Below are positions 25,401 through 34,037 of a DNA stretch of 40,060 nucleotides, in pieces. The position numbers were made by a program, and so were the translations under genes. The stretch's first letter is position 1; every line of letters starts with the position of its first letter. Below the pieces are notes generated by a model. That model ran no database searches and was not told the DNA's origin. It saw only the letters and a list, made by a program, of their open reading frames with translations. The stretch comes from an uncultured Saprospiraceae bacterium (lineage in GTDB: Bacteria; Bacteroidota; Bacteroidia; Chitinophagales; Saprospiraceae): assembly GCA_938015805.1 (NCBI GenBank), contig CALLXF010000059.1, positions 1 to 40,060 of the forward strand. Reading direction: 5' to 3'.

Positions 25401-26673
25401 CCGTTGCATTACCATTAATAATAATAGCTCCACTAGTTACATCGATTATAGGTAATAGCCAGCAGCATTCTGCAAGAACAGAATTGTTTGTTACTCTTAA
25501 ATTACCACCAACATCGCTTAACGAAGTAAATCCAGTTACTGTTGTTAAACTGGTATTAGATGTAATAGAAAATAGATTCCCAATACTTGTTAAGTTTGTA
25601 AAGCCGTCAATACTGGTAATATCCTGATTACTGATAGTTAATGTTCCTCCGATGGATGTAAATGTATCGTAATCTGGAATGGCAGAAAGCCCATTGTTTT
25701 GCAAAAGAAAATTACCAGAAATGCTAGAAATATTAGGGAATTCTGGAATGGTTGTTAAGCTAGGATGTCCTGATATATCAATTGTGGAAATATTTGTAAA
25801 AGCATCAAAAGTGCTAATGGTTTCTAAATTTGCATTATCGAAAATAAAAATATTATCAAGATCTGTAACATTGTCGAAACCAGAAATAGTTTCTAGATTT
25901 TGATTTACCGTGACCGTAATTGTTCCATTTAAATTAGTCAACGAAGTAAAACCTTGAATTTCGACTAAGTTTTCATGATTTCTAATAAAGATATTTCCTA
26001 TAGATGTAACATTTGGTAATCCTGGCCATGTAACTAAGGCATCGTTATTATCCATATTTAATGTACCTCCGATAGACTCAAGATCTTGAAAGAATACATT
26101 TAGATTACTCAATGAAGGGTTATCAATTATTCGTATTCCTCCACCTACTGAAATCAAATCCCCTAATCCTTGTATAAAGGTCATGGACGCATTATTCTCT
26201 ACGATAAAGTCCCCGCCGATTGAAGTGATCTCGTACCAATGATTTATATTAGGTGCATTAGGGTTATTTCTAACAATTATATCACCTCCTACGTAAGTAA
26301 CGTTTTGCGTAAATGAGTTTGTATTTATTCCGTTATTGTCTTCAATGATGTAATCTCCCTGTATTTCTATAATTCCATCGAGTCCATTTAAATTAGGAAG
26401 ATTGTCATTATTTCTTACAATAACATTTCCTGTAACAATAGCTGAAGCACCATTTAGTCCGTTAGTCCAGATCGGATTTATATCAACAATGTTGTCAACA
26501 CCGTCATTATCATCTTCGATAATTAAGGTACCGTTAATATTAGTACAAGCAAAAGTGTTTACTTGCGTCTGTGTACTGAGTGTAATTGTGCCGGAGCACT
26601 GAGCCTTTAAAAAATTAGGCATAAAAAACAAAGAAATAGCAATAGCCATTAAGGATTTAGAAATTGTTTTCAT
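22489..26673 (-). CDS. Giant repeat-rich T9SS surface protein (L-domain-like repeats, HYR and Ig-like repeats)
   Basis: A 1394-residue protein. Its signal peptide ends LKAQ. Residues ~30-430 are leucine-rich/receptor-L-like repeats (NNDNLPNLNGLDGI, SIGGDFIVENN, NPSLSNLNVF). Residues ~445-690 hold HYR-type domains (YTYTATDQNGNTSTC, FTMTATDAAGNVSVPYT). Six Ig/PKD-like units of ~77 residues follow between ~755 and ~1225, each with a WTGP-GFTS motif and a GTYTLTVT-NGC motif. An SprB-like unit comes next (GGTGPFTIEWDNGDTG). The C-terminal type A T9SS domain starts at about residue 1320 (KLFPNPTSDILNIQL). It is likely a surface adhesin or a gliding or attachment protein. It is monocistronic, with a TACTTTTG promoter box upstream and a terminator downstream. 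Confidence 0.9.
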   Translation of the reverse strand: MKTISKSLMAIAISLFFMPNFLKAQCSGTITLSTQTQVNTFACTNINGTLIIEDDNDGVDNIVDINPIWTNGLNGASAIVTGNVIVRNNDNLPNLNGLDGIIEIQGDYIIEDNNGINTNSFTQNVTYVGGDIIVRNNPNAPNINHWYEITSIGGDFIVENNASMTFIQGLGDLISVGGGIRIIDNPSLSNLNVFFQDLESIGGTLNMDNNDALVTWPGLPNVTSIGNIFIRNHENLVEIQGFTSLTNLNGTITVTVNQNLETISGFDNVTDLDNIFIFDNANLETISTFDAFTNISTIDISGHPSLTTIPEFPNISSISGNFLLQNNGLSAIPDYDTFTSIGGTLTISNQDITSIDGFTNLTSIGNLFSITSNTSLTTVTGFTSLSDVGGNLRVTNNSVLAECCWLLPIIDVTSGAIIINGNATGCESQSAIGGGAPTIVCTADFSVNVNAGTCSGDVTMTDPSPADDCGVVTYTVDLVDANGTVVYNGATAQAGFMETLTLPVGVNTYTYTATDQNGNTSTCQTLVTVVDNEAPTWTDTDNTITIMGECGIDDALAIFNANMGTPIDNCINVSATLSSTVVNAMCGSSEETIFTMTATDAAGNVSVPYTIIVILEDTTPPVLSPVPADATIFCNDTAPAAPVLTASDQCAGDISANIVVTESSLFGNCTNGTQQEERTFTYTIDDGCGNISTATWTLFIQNDFEVDLGPDLAVCDQPDVTLDAGPGNAYIWSTGESTQTITVTGSGTYTVDVTSNNGCCEADEITVFFDSAPNASATGAELDCTGNAVQIMGNSTTSVVFYEWSGPGGFTSMDQNPFVTAVGTYTLTVTNANGCTETAEAEVTANTNVPDLSASGGTLSCITTSVQLMANSTISGVSYAWTGPGGFTSSTQNPTVSTAGTYTVVVTAPNGCVASTGAEVISDSIAPSATATAGVITCGQGTTQIMTTPSANAMSYAWTGPGGFTSNEEDPTVSEVGTYTLIITAANGCTGTTTVNVTGDFVAPNASAQGGNLDCSASQVLLMGNSSSANVTFSWVGPNGFTSNLQNPQVSDIGVYTLTVTSLNGCTMTATAEVLADDDLPQVSGIGGTIDCNNAAVQLMGSTTTMGATLRWTGPNGFTSNDANPTVTEPGTYVLTAMSSNGCSISQNVMVIDDSTAPEVTLSLGDVDCDSGTRQIVTTTNTTGLTVSWTGPGGFSSTDLSPSFSLAGTYTIETFPSNGCNSTESITIADDIVYTQDITTMDISGSNPEGSATITITGGTGPFTIEWDNGDTGMMASGLSGGTHTVTVTDGLGCVEVYEFIIDDSTSTFEEAWKNDIKLFPNPTSDILNIQLSESVKFFNTIALYDIHGKWIKTINLNPNDYQISVSVMDWTSGIYIAKINAASSSYTIRFMVE
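22990..24330 (-). repeat. Six tandem ~231-bp units coding Ig/PKD-like domains
   Basis: The conserved DNA coding for the GP-GF(T/S)S motif recurs near 24250, 24015, 23780, 23550, 23320 and 23090, a period of about 231-234 bases. Units differ at many positions, so this is old duplication rather than a recent expansion, though recombination between units is possible. Confidence 0.8.
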
Positions 26674-26736
26674 AACTGATAATTTAGGTTTAAAAATGTT
26701 CTTTAATGTTATTCAATCTATTTACGGTTGATGCTA

Positions 26737-26744
26737 CAAAAGTA
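26737..26744 (-). promoter_or_regulatory. Bacteroidota-type -7 box for the 1394-residue T9SS gene
   Basis: On the minus strand this reads TACTTTTG, matching TAnnTTTG, 63 bases before the start codon. I could not identify a convincing -33 element. Confidence 0.45.
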
Positions 26745-26913
26745 AATTCAAGGTCATTTCTGTATATACGTATTTCTACGTGTTTACATATCTGTGGAAT
26801 ATACCTAAGCTGAAACATCGGAATGGAAAAGGTTGAAGTTGTTTGCATAATTTAAAATGTAAATAACCCTGGAGGATTAAATCTTCTGCAATATATCCTG
26901 ATAGCATATATGG

Positions 26914-26947
26914 AAAAAGAGGTATTACCCCAATGCCTCTTTTTTTT
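26914..26947. terminator. Bidirectional intrinsic terminator downstream of the PQQ-dehydrogenase-like gene
   Basis: A 13-bp stem (26914-26926 with 26932-26944, one G-U pair) has A- and T-runs on its two sides. It lies ~225 bases beyond the stop codon of the minus-strand gene at 27168. Confidence 0.7.
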
Positions 26948-27167
26948 GTCCGAATGACCTAAGTTTCCACACGGAAAAAATAGCTTATTCTTGAATCTGG
27001 AACAGCTTAAAACGAATGGTCTATAACACCATGGACTTTTATAACCAACACATCATAAAAAATGAGGAAAAGAATATTTAAAAGGATTTGTACCTCAGGA
27101 TACACAATGAGCCTTCAATGATCAACTTTTCGCATTTGACAATAAGAAGATTCTTATGGAGAATTAT

Positions 27168-29381
27168 TTAATTTTTGATCGCTCGTAGTTCTAGGATACG
27201 ATCATCATTAGAACGGAAAGATTTTTTACCATTTCCTGATTTCTCATTATTAGAGGTTGCAATAAATATGCGACCATCAGGTGACTGGGTTATAGCTCTG
27301 AGTCTTCCGTATTTATTTACAAATAGATCTTCATATTGTCCAGTAATTTTACCCCATTTATCTAAATGATATACTCCTACACGCTGACCGATGTTTCCCT
27401 TTCCTTTTTTAAGAAAGGTAACCAGTAAAGAATTTTTCCATTCGGGTATAGCGTCATTATTATAATATATCATCCCATTAGGAGCAACGGTAGGCGTCCA
27501 GGAAATGAGAGGTTGGATATAATTTGCTCGTTTAGACTTTCTTTTTTCTGATCTTAGGTTTGCCTTCCCTTTTATTTCCGGCCAGCCATAATTCCCTCCT
27601 TTTACGATGCGATTTAGTTCGTCGTCATTTGCCGGTCCATGCTCTACAGAGTATAAGTTACCGGTTGCGGTGTATGCCATACCTTGAGGATTACGATGTC
27701 CGTAACTCCAAATCAGATTATCAGGAAATGGATTATCATCAGGAACACTACCGTCTATATTTAATCGTAGTATAGAACCATTAAGCAATGAAGTATCTTG
27801 TGCACGATCTGTAGTGTAAGCATCTCCTACAGAAAACATGATCTTATGATCTTCGGTAAAAATAATTCTCGATCCGTTATGGGATTCGTTACCGATGATG
27901 TGAGGAATGATATCAGTACGATCTGATAGTTTATCGGTAATTGGATCATAAACAAATCGGATCAACTTAGTCACCTCGTGCTCTGTCTGATAATGCACAA
28001 AAAAGTAAGGATTATTCTCAAAATCAGGATGGAATGCTAGCGAATAAATTCCAGGATTATTTTTAGTCTCATGTACATCTGCAAACTGGTGTACTAGTTT
28101 TATTTCCTGGGTCTTAGGATTTAATTTTTTTATAAATCCACCAGCCTCAGTTATCCATATCCATCCCTCTGGTCCCCATGTCATATCCCATGGATGGACT
28201 AAGTTTTCTGTGAGTACACGGATCTCTATTTTCGTGTTTTCTAATTGTAGGTAGGTATCAGCTTCCTCCAGAGAATACTGAGCTTCTTGGGTTTTGTTTA
28301 TGGCTTCTAATTCGTAAATACCATCTTTGCCTTCAGGGTCGATACCATAACTATCTGTATTACTGCTGCATACAAAAATCCTCCCGTTCTCTGTTACGAG
28401 TACATCTCTAATCCTTCCGATTTCTTCTTCTAGGTAAATGGTTTCGTTAATAATACTTTCTCCATTCGCGGAAAGCGTCACTGACCTTAGAGACTGATCT
28501 ACTAGATTTGCAATCAGTATATTATTTTTTAGAAAAGGAAATTTGTCTCCTTTATAGGCTGCGATACCACAAGGAGCAATCGTCGGAGTCCATGATTTTA
28601 GTGGCTGGACCCCTGCAATAGTTTCTCCAGAATGTCCGATACTCTGAGGCCATCCATAATTACTAAGCGGTTCTATAAGATTTAATTCATCATCACTAAG
28701 GGTTCCATGTTCCGACGTATACACTTTACCGTTATACTGAGTAAGACCTTGAGGATTTCTCAACCCAAGAGCATAGACAGGACTATTTTTAATCGGATTA
28801 TCCATAGGGATTGTTCCATCGATATTAAATCGTAATACTTTTCCTTTATAACTCATCGAGTCTTGTGCCGCTGCACTATCCTCCATCTCTCCTACCGTTA
28901 AGTAAAGATATCCATCAGATGTAGACATTACCCTACCCCCTACATTAGTGGGAGCAGCAGGTATTTTATCTATGATGTTTTTTACAAATTTTAATTTGCC
29001 TTTATTGTATTTATACTGAACTAACTTTAAGAACAACTCGTCTTTTTTGTAATAAGTGTACGCAATAAAAATTTGAGGATTTATTTCAAATGTAGGATGA
29101 AGGGCCATACCCATGAGACCAGTCTGTAATTCGTTAGCAACGTCTTTTATCTTTTTTAATTCTTTTACTTTCATTGACTTTAAGTCCAATAAAGATATCG
29201 TCCCAGCCAGCTCCGTAAAGATGATATGATCTCCATCGAATAGTTCCATATCCCATGGTACGGATAGCCCAGTTACTAATTGTTTTGCACTAAGGGTTTG
29301 TTCTAGAGCAGAGTTTTTTTGGGCTGTAGCCAATGAAGAAGTAGTCAAAAGAAACAAAAGAAAGAAGAGTCTATTTATCAC
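27168..29381 (-). CDS. Tandem PQQ-dependent aldose-dehydrogenase-like (GSDH) protein
   Basis: A secreted protein (signal peptide ending LATAQ) with two copies of the soluble glucose/sorbosone dehydrogenase beta-propeller, ~25-365 and ~385-735. Each copy has the opening LVPWDM-type motif (GLSVPWDMEL and NLVHPWDMTW), an HP-F or HPDF motif, RNPQG and a DDELN...NYGWP motif. The second copy has the catalytic histidine in HNGSR (His501); the first has asparagine at the equivalent place (NVGGR, Asn146), so only the second half looks able to oxidise sugars. Family members oxidise aldoses in the periplasm using PQQ and pass electrons to cytochromes or other acceptors. It is divergent from the ECF gene at 29613. 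There are no PQQ synthesis genes in the window. Confidence 0.88.
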   Translation of the reverse strand: MINRLFFLLFLLTTSSLATAQKNSALEQTLSAKQLVTGLSVPWDMELFDGDHIIFTELAGTISLLDLKSMKVKELKKIKDVANELQTGLMGMALHPTFEINPQIFIAYTYYKKDELFLKLVQYKYNKGKLKFVKNIIDKIPAAPTNVGGRVMSTSDGYLYLTVGEMEDSAAAQDSMSYKGKVLRFNIDGTIPMDNPIKNSPVYALGLRNPQGLTQYNGKVYTSEHGTLSDDELNLIEPLSNYGWPQSIGHSGETIAGVQPLKSWTPTIAPCGIAAYKGDKFPFLKNNILIANLVDQSLRSVTLSANGESIINETIYLEEEIGRIRDVLVTENGRIFVCSSNTDSYGIDPEGKDGIYELEAINKTQEAQYSLEEADTYLQLENTKIEIRVLTENLVHPWDMTWGPEGWIWITEAGGFIKKLNPKTQEIKLVHQFADVHETKNNPGIYSLAFHPDFENNPYFFVHYQTEHEVTKLIRFVYDPITDKLSDRTDIIPHIIGNESHNGSRIIFTEDHKIMFSVGDAYTTDRAQDTSLLNGSILRLNIDGSVPDDNPFPDNLIWSYGHRNPQGMAYTATGNLYSVEHGPANDDELNRIVKGGNYGWPEIKGKANLRSEKRKSKRANYIQPLISWTPTVAPNGMIYYNNDAIPEWKNSLLVTFLKKGKGNIGQRVGVYHLDKWGKITGQYEDLFVNKYGRLRAITQSPDGRIFIATSNNEKSGNGKKSFRSNDDRILELRAIKN

Positions 29382-29612
29382 AAGATTTTATTATCAGATA
29401 AAGAAATCAATTTTAAAAACATGACCTATCAAAGGAAGTACAATATTACATAAAACGATATGATCCACATATCTATATTTACAATATCACACTAAATTAT
29501 GTGCAGTTTAAAATTATCACTAGAACTATAAGTTTACAGATAAAAAATATTCTATTAATCTTAAGGTATTCCTTACCTTACTTCTCCATAACGGATTACG
29601 TAAGAAGTTTTA

Positions 29613-30158
29613 ATGTCAACAAAAAGAAAGGAAGATTTAGATCTATTTGATCGTATAAGAGACGATGACCAATCTGCATTTAACACCTTATTTACCAAGT
29701 ATTATAAGGTCTTATGCTTTACAGCCAATACCGTATATGGAGACCCTCATAAAGCAAAAGATACTGTTCAAGAAGTCTTTTTAGATATATGGAAAAGACG
29801 TAAAACGATAAAAATATCTCAATCCGTAAATGCCTATTTATCGAGGGCCGTAAAGAATAAAACGATCGACTATATCCGATCTCAGAGACTAGATTTTAAT
29901 GCAGAACCGATAGAAAGCCTAGCTCCTACTAATAGTCAACTAGAGTTTAAGGAATTACGAGATGTAATCGATACAACCGTAAAAAACTTACCGAATAGAT
30001 GCAGAATAATATTTTTAATGAGTCGATTTGATTACCTATCCCATAAGGAAATATCGAAGAAACTAGATATCTCAGAAAAAACTATCGAAAATCAAATCAC
30101 TACTGCTTTAAAAAGAATTAGAATAGCTGTTCAACAATATAAAAAAGGAAATAAATAA
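29613..30158 (+). CDS. FecI-like ECF sigma factor (Bacteroidota expansion family)
   Basis: It has 181 residues. Region 2 is at ~10-75 (DDQSAFNTLFTKYYKVLCF, then AKDTVQEVFLDIWKRR). Region 4 is at ~115-170 (LPNRCRIIFLMSRFDYLSHK, then EISKKLDISEKTIENQITTA). The VQEVFLDIW and SEKTIENQ motifs are those of the FecI-type group, distinct from the two other ECF factors in this window. It is followed 72 bases later by a FecR gene and then a TonB-dependent receptor: a classical cell-surface signalling set in which the receptor, via FecR, releases this sigma factor. Confidence 0.95.
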   Translation: MSTKRKEDLDLFDRIRDDDQSAFNTLFTKYYKVLCFTANTVYGDPHKAKDTVQEVFLDIWKRRKTIKISQSVNAYLSRAVKNKTIDYIRSQRLDFNAEPIESLAPTNSQLEFKELRDVIDTTVKNLPNRCRIIFLMSRFDYLSHKEISKKLDISEKTIENQITTALKRIRIAVQQYKKGNK

Positions 30159-30230
30159 AAGAGTGATTTCTTTCCAAATCTTTAGGGGAAATGAAAATCA
30201 TAAACGACAAAATAGTGTAGAAAACATTTT

Positions 30231-31274
30231 ATGGAAAAATACTTTTTTCTCATTTACAAAGAAATCAAAGGTACAATCGATCCCACTGAGGCAATTACGC
30301 TAAATCAATGGCTCGATGCATCTAAGGATAACCTACAGATAAAGGAAGATATAATATCTTCTTATCATTTGATGGAACATAGGGAGGATACTTTTCCGAT
30401 AGATGTAGAAGCGGATCTAAAGACGCTACAAAATAAACTAGAAACGCTTGAGGATATCTCTAAAAAAGCCTCAACACAGAAAACATCTGTTGTAAAAATA
30501 AATCGATCTAAATCCACCTCTAATAAAAGCTTGAAGACTTGGATTTCTATTGCAGCTTCCTTATTGCTGTTAGTTGCCGCAATCTTTTCTTTCCAGTATA
30601 TATCCGGTTCTGCTGAGGCGGAATGGCTGAGTACTGTAACAGATTCTAATCAAAAAGAGACCATATCGCTAAATGATGGATCTGAGGTATGGTTAAATAA
30701 AGAAAGCGAATTAAAATATATGGCGAGTTTTGACGAAGTAGAAAGAAAAGTAATTTTAAATGGAGAGGCTTTCTTTAATATAAAGCGTGATACTAAAAAA
30801 CCTTTTATAGTAGAAACCGATGCAGCGATAATTACAGTATTAGGTACTTCTTTTAATATCAATACTCGAGATAATAATGAAACCAGAGTAAGTGTAAAAA
30901 CAGGGAGTGTATTAATAACAGATAAAAACAAATCCCAGCAAATAATATTGAAAGCTGGACAAGCAGCAGTTTTAAACCAGCAAACGGGTACATTACAAGA
31001 ATCTACTAGAGATATCAGTAACGACTATCTCTGGCATACAGATAAAATGGGTTTTAAAAAGGCTTCTCTACGAGAGGTTTTTACAGTTTTAGAAGGTTAT
31101 TTTAATATTTCCATTATTAATCAAAATAAAAATCTGGATGATTGTATTTTTTCGATGACCTACCAGAAACCTGATTTAGAGAGCATACTGGCTAATCTAA
31201 AGAAAATTTATAAAGTTTCAATAGTTGAAAAATCACCTTCAAATTATCATATTACTGACGGAATCTGTAAGTAA
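30231..31274 (+). CDS. FecR-family anti-sigma factor
   Basis: An N-terminal cytoplasmic part (1-98) is followed by one membrane helix (~101-122), a periplasmic FecR domain (~130-235, with DGSEVWLNKESELKY and GEAFFNI, then TPFIVE-like KKPFIVETDAAIITVLGT) and the C-terminal DUF4974 domain (~265-340), as in Bacteroidota FecR proteins. The usual length is met. It binds the sigma factor at 29613 and receives a signal from the STN domain of the receptor encoded next. Confidence 0.95.
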   Translation: MEKYFFLIYKEIKGTIDPTEAITLNQWLDASKDNLQIKEDIISSYHLMEHREDTFPIDVEADLKTLQNKLETLEDISKKASTQKTSVVKINRSKSTSNKSLKTWISIAASLLLLVAAIFSFQYISGSAEAEWLSTVTDSNQKETISLNDGSEVWLNKESELKYMASFDEVERKVILNGEAFFNIKRDTKKPFIVETDAAIITVLGTSFNINTRDNNETRVSVKTGSVLITDKNKSQQIILKAGQAAVLNQQTGTLQESTRDISNDYLWHTDKMGFKKASLREVFTVLEGYFNISIINQNKNLDDCIFSMTYQKPDLESILANLKKIYKVSIVEKSPSNYHITDGICK

Positions 31275-31370
31275 TTTTTAATCAAGCAGACAGTTTAGAC
31301 CATTCTTCTAAATACTCAATAGAAACTTAAGTAAATTTAGGTAGCATAAAAAATAGTGTCTCTCTTATTT

Positions 31371-34037
31371 ATGGTATTTCCTAAATGTCTCATCTATATT
31401 TTAAATGTCACGCTGCTGTCCTGCATAGCGCTAAACACCTTAAATGCGCAGCAACCATTAAAGAATGAGATCACTATAAATTTTGATAACATTTCTCTGG
31501 AAGATGCTCTATGGAAACTGGGAGAGGTTTCTAAATACGCAGTTACATATAATAATACGGATATTCCTAATTCTAAAATTAGTTTAGACTTTAAGAACAC
31601 CCCTTTAAGTAAAATATTAAAAGAATTACTTTCTTCTACCGACTTACTATACGATTTAGAAGACGACCAAATTGTTATCCATAAAAATCCATATCATGAT
31701 GTAAATTTTAATGGCTACATAGAGGATAGTGAAACAGGAGAACGTCTAATAGGTGCAAACATTTATGGAACAGAATCTTTAAAAGGGAGCACGAGTAACA
31801 TTTTTGGTTTTTTTAGTTTAACAGTCTCATCTCGTAATAAATCACTTACGGTGTCTTACCTAGGTTATGAGTCGGAGCAAATTTTAATAAAGGATAAAGA
31901 AAAAAATCCTGTCATCATATCGCTAGTTCCGCAAGCAACACTTCCGGAAATCATAGTTACGGATCGAATATATTCTAAGACTAAGATACCCTTCCAGACA
32001 GAGAATCAGATCCTTTCTAAAACGGCTATAAAACAATATCCTTCTTTAGGAGGTGAAGTAGATGTTCTCAGAATAATCCAGCAATTACCAGGTGCCCAGA
32101 CTGGAACTGATGGAATAGGAGGTTTAAATATCCGAGGCGGAAATTCGGATCAAAACTTGGTCTTATTAGATGGAGCGGCTATTTATAATCCCTACCATAC
32201 GCTTGGATTATTTTCCATTTTTGACATTAACTCGATCCAGAAAGTAAACTACCTGAGAGGTCAGTTTCCAGCACGTTATGGAGGACGACTCTCCTCCGTG
32301 GTCGATATACGTACTAAAGACGGAAATAATAAAAAACAAATATTCCAATTTTCCACTGGACTTTTATCCACAAGATCCTCTTTAGAAGGTCCTATCTTAA
32401 AAGATAAAATGTCATATTTTTTAAGTTATCGACGCTCTCATCTAGATCCGTTTTTAAAAAAATACTCTAAGAATAAAAGAATAGAGGACAACGGAAGCGG
32501 TTTTTATAATTATGCTTTTGGCGAATTTACAGGAAAGCTCAGTTACTCATTCTCTAAAAACGATAGGATCTATTTTAGTATTTATAAAGGATTTGATAAA
32601 TATGAAAACGAACATATTTCTAATTTATCGGAGGACCAGTTTTACACTGCTCGTATTTCCCAATTACAAAATTTAGACTGGGGAAATAGTGTCGCCGCCT
32701 TAAGATGGAATCATATATACGGATCTAAAGTATTTTCTAATTTAAGCCTCACTTATAGTCGATTTAATTTTAATAGTGATAATCTAGAGGAAGAGGTTTA
32801 TGATATCCAATTTAATAACGAAAGTATAAAAGATACCTTTTCTTATCAGTCGCTTTATAGATCATTAATAGAGAAAGTTCATTTAAAATATGATGTAGAT
32901 ATTATCCCTAATGCATCTCATTATATAAGACTCGGAACAGCTATTGCAAGACATAATTTTGTTCCTGGAATTATCAATTCGGAAGCCTCCTTTTTTGATA
33001 TCGAAAACATACGTGACTCTATTACTCAAAATCCTCTCTCCTCTCTGGAATGGAATTTTTACTTAGAAGATCAGTGGACAATCCTTCCATCACTATCGAT
33101 GAATTTAGGCGTTTATAACACCTTGTTTTCTGTCAGAAACAAAGTATACTTTTTGCCTAATCCGAGAATAAACATAAACTATACTGTCAATAAAAAACTT
33201 AGCTTCCACGCTTCGACTAGTCATACCAGCCAAAACCTCCATGTCCTAACTAGATCAGGAGCAGGATTTCCGACAGACTTATGGGTCCCTTCTACCAGTA
33301 AAGTAGGACCTAAGACTTCTTTACTGTTAGACATAGGTCTACATTATAAAATATCGAATCGATGGAACATCGCAATAGACGGATATTATAAAAAAATGTA
33401 TAATCTCATCGATTATAAAGAAAATGTAAACTTTGGAATAGATAATGATCAGACTACTCTAGACGCTAGTAACTGGGAGGATAATGTAACTTTTGGAGAT
33501 GGCCTTTCTAAAGGTGTCGAAGTGATATTAAAAAAAGAAACGGGTTCCACTAACCTGTGGTTAAGTTATACCTTGTCTAAAACTACCCGACAATTTGAAG
33601 CTATAAATCAAGGAATCGCCTACCCATTTAGATTTGATCACAGACATAATATTAATTTAAACGCAAATTATAAATGGACTAAGAGCATTAATATATCATC
33701 TAGTTTTTCCTACAATACAGGTAGCAAAACAAATATCCCTAGAAGTAAATGGCAGTACATAAGAAATGACGGAACACTCGACTACTTCTACTATGACTTA
33801 GGAACTCAGAACAGTTTTCAACTTCCTGATTTCCATAGATTAAACATAGAATTACAATACCATAAAACACCATCTTGGGGAAAATGGTCTTTGCATACCG
33901 GTATATATAATGTTTATAATCGTAAAAATTTATACTTAATTTCTACCGACTTTAACCCTACTACCCAAAATGTACAATACACTGGTACCAGTCTTATCCC
34001 TTTTTTACCGTATTTTAGTATCAGTATAGAGATATGA
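31371..34037 (+). CDS. TonB-dependent outer-membrane receptor with STN and carboxypeptidase-regulatory domains
   Basis: The order is signal peptide (ending LNAQ), secretin/TonB N-terminal (STN) signalling domain (~30-95, ISLEDALWKL and KNTPLSKILKELL), CarboxypepD_reg-like domain (~98-185, GYIEDSETGERLIGANIYG, FGFFSL), plug (~205-320, IRGGNSDQNLVLLDGAAIYN, PARYGGRLSSVVDIRTKDG) and a 22-stranded-type barrel to the end (YFSISIEI). The STN domain marks it as a transducer that talks to FecR. The start is taken as the ATG at 31371; a GTG at 31356 would add five residues. The substrate cannot be told from sequence. It overlaps the next gene by four bases (ATGA). Confidence 0.93.
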   Translation: MVFPKCLIYILNVTLLSCIALNTLNAQQPLKNEITINFDNISLEDALWKLGEVSKYAVTYNNTDIPNSKISLDFKNTPLSKILKELLSSTDLLYDLEDDQIVIHKNPYHDVNFNGYIEDSETGERLIGANIYGTESLKGSTSNIFGFFSLTVSSRNKSLTVSYLGYESEQILIKDKEKNPVIISLVPQATLPEIIVTDRIYSKTKIPFQTENQILSKTAIKQYPSLGGEVDVLRIIQQLPGAQTGTDGIGGLNIRGGNSDQNLVLLDGAAIYNPYHTLGLFSIFDINSIQKVNYLRGQFPARYGGRLSSVVDIRTKDGNNKKQIFQFSTGLLSTRSSLEGPILKDKMSYFLSYRRSHLDPFLKKYSKNKRIEDNGSGFYNYAFGEFTGKLSYSFSKNDRIYFSIYKGFDKYENEHISNLSEDQFYTARISQLQNLDWGNSVAALRWNHIYGSKVFSNLSLTYSRFNFNSDNLEEEVYDIQFNNESIKDTFSYQSLYRSLIEKVHLKYDVDIIPNASHYIRLGTAIARHNFVPGIINSEASFFDIENIRDSITQNPLSSLEWNFYLEDQWTILPSLSMNLGVYNTLFSVRNKVYFLPNPRININYTVNKKLSFHASTSHTSQNLHVLTRSGAGFPTDLWVPSTSKVGPKTSLLLDIGLHYKISNRWNIAIDGYYKKMYNLIDYKENVNFGIDNDQTTLDASNWEDNVTFGDGLSKGVEVILKKETGSTNLWLSYTLSKTTRQFEAINQGIAYPFRFDHRHNINLNANYKWTKSINISSSFSYNTGSKTNIPRSKWQYIRNDGTLDYFYYDLGTQNSFQLPDFHRLNIELQYHKTPSWGKWSLHTGIYNVYNRKNLYLISTDFNPTTQNVQYTGTSLIPFLPYFSISIEI

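Larger units (their letters stand above)
26674..27167. other. 494-base intergenic region between two minus-strand genes
   Basis: It holds the promoter box at 26737-26744, TACGTA/TACGTG-containing AT-rich DNA near 26768-26785, a bidirectional terminator at 26914-26947, and a short plus-strand frame at 27016-27081 that I do not regard as a gene. Nothing else is recognised. Confidence 0.5.

Noticed and set aside
27016-27180. Short plus-strand frame followed, after a frame change, by a protein-like stretch running into the 3' end of the PQQ-dehydrogenase-like gene; possible decayed gene
   Set aside because: It needs a frameshift and ignores an in-frame stop, matches no family I recognise, and partly overlaps a real gene on the other strand.
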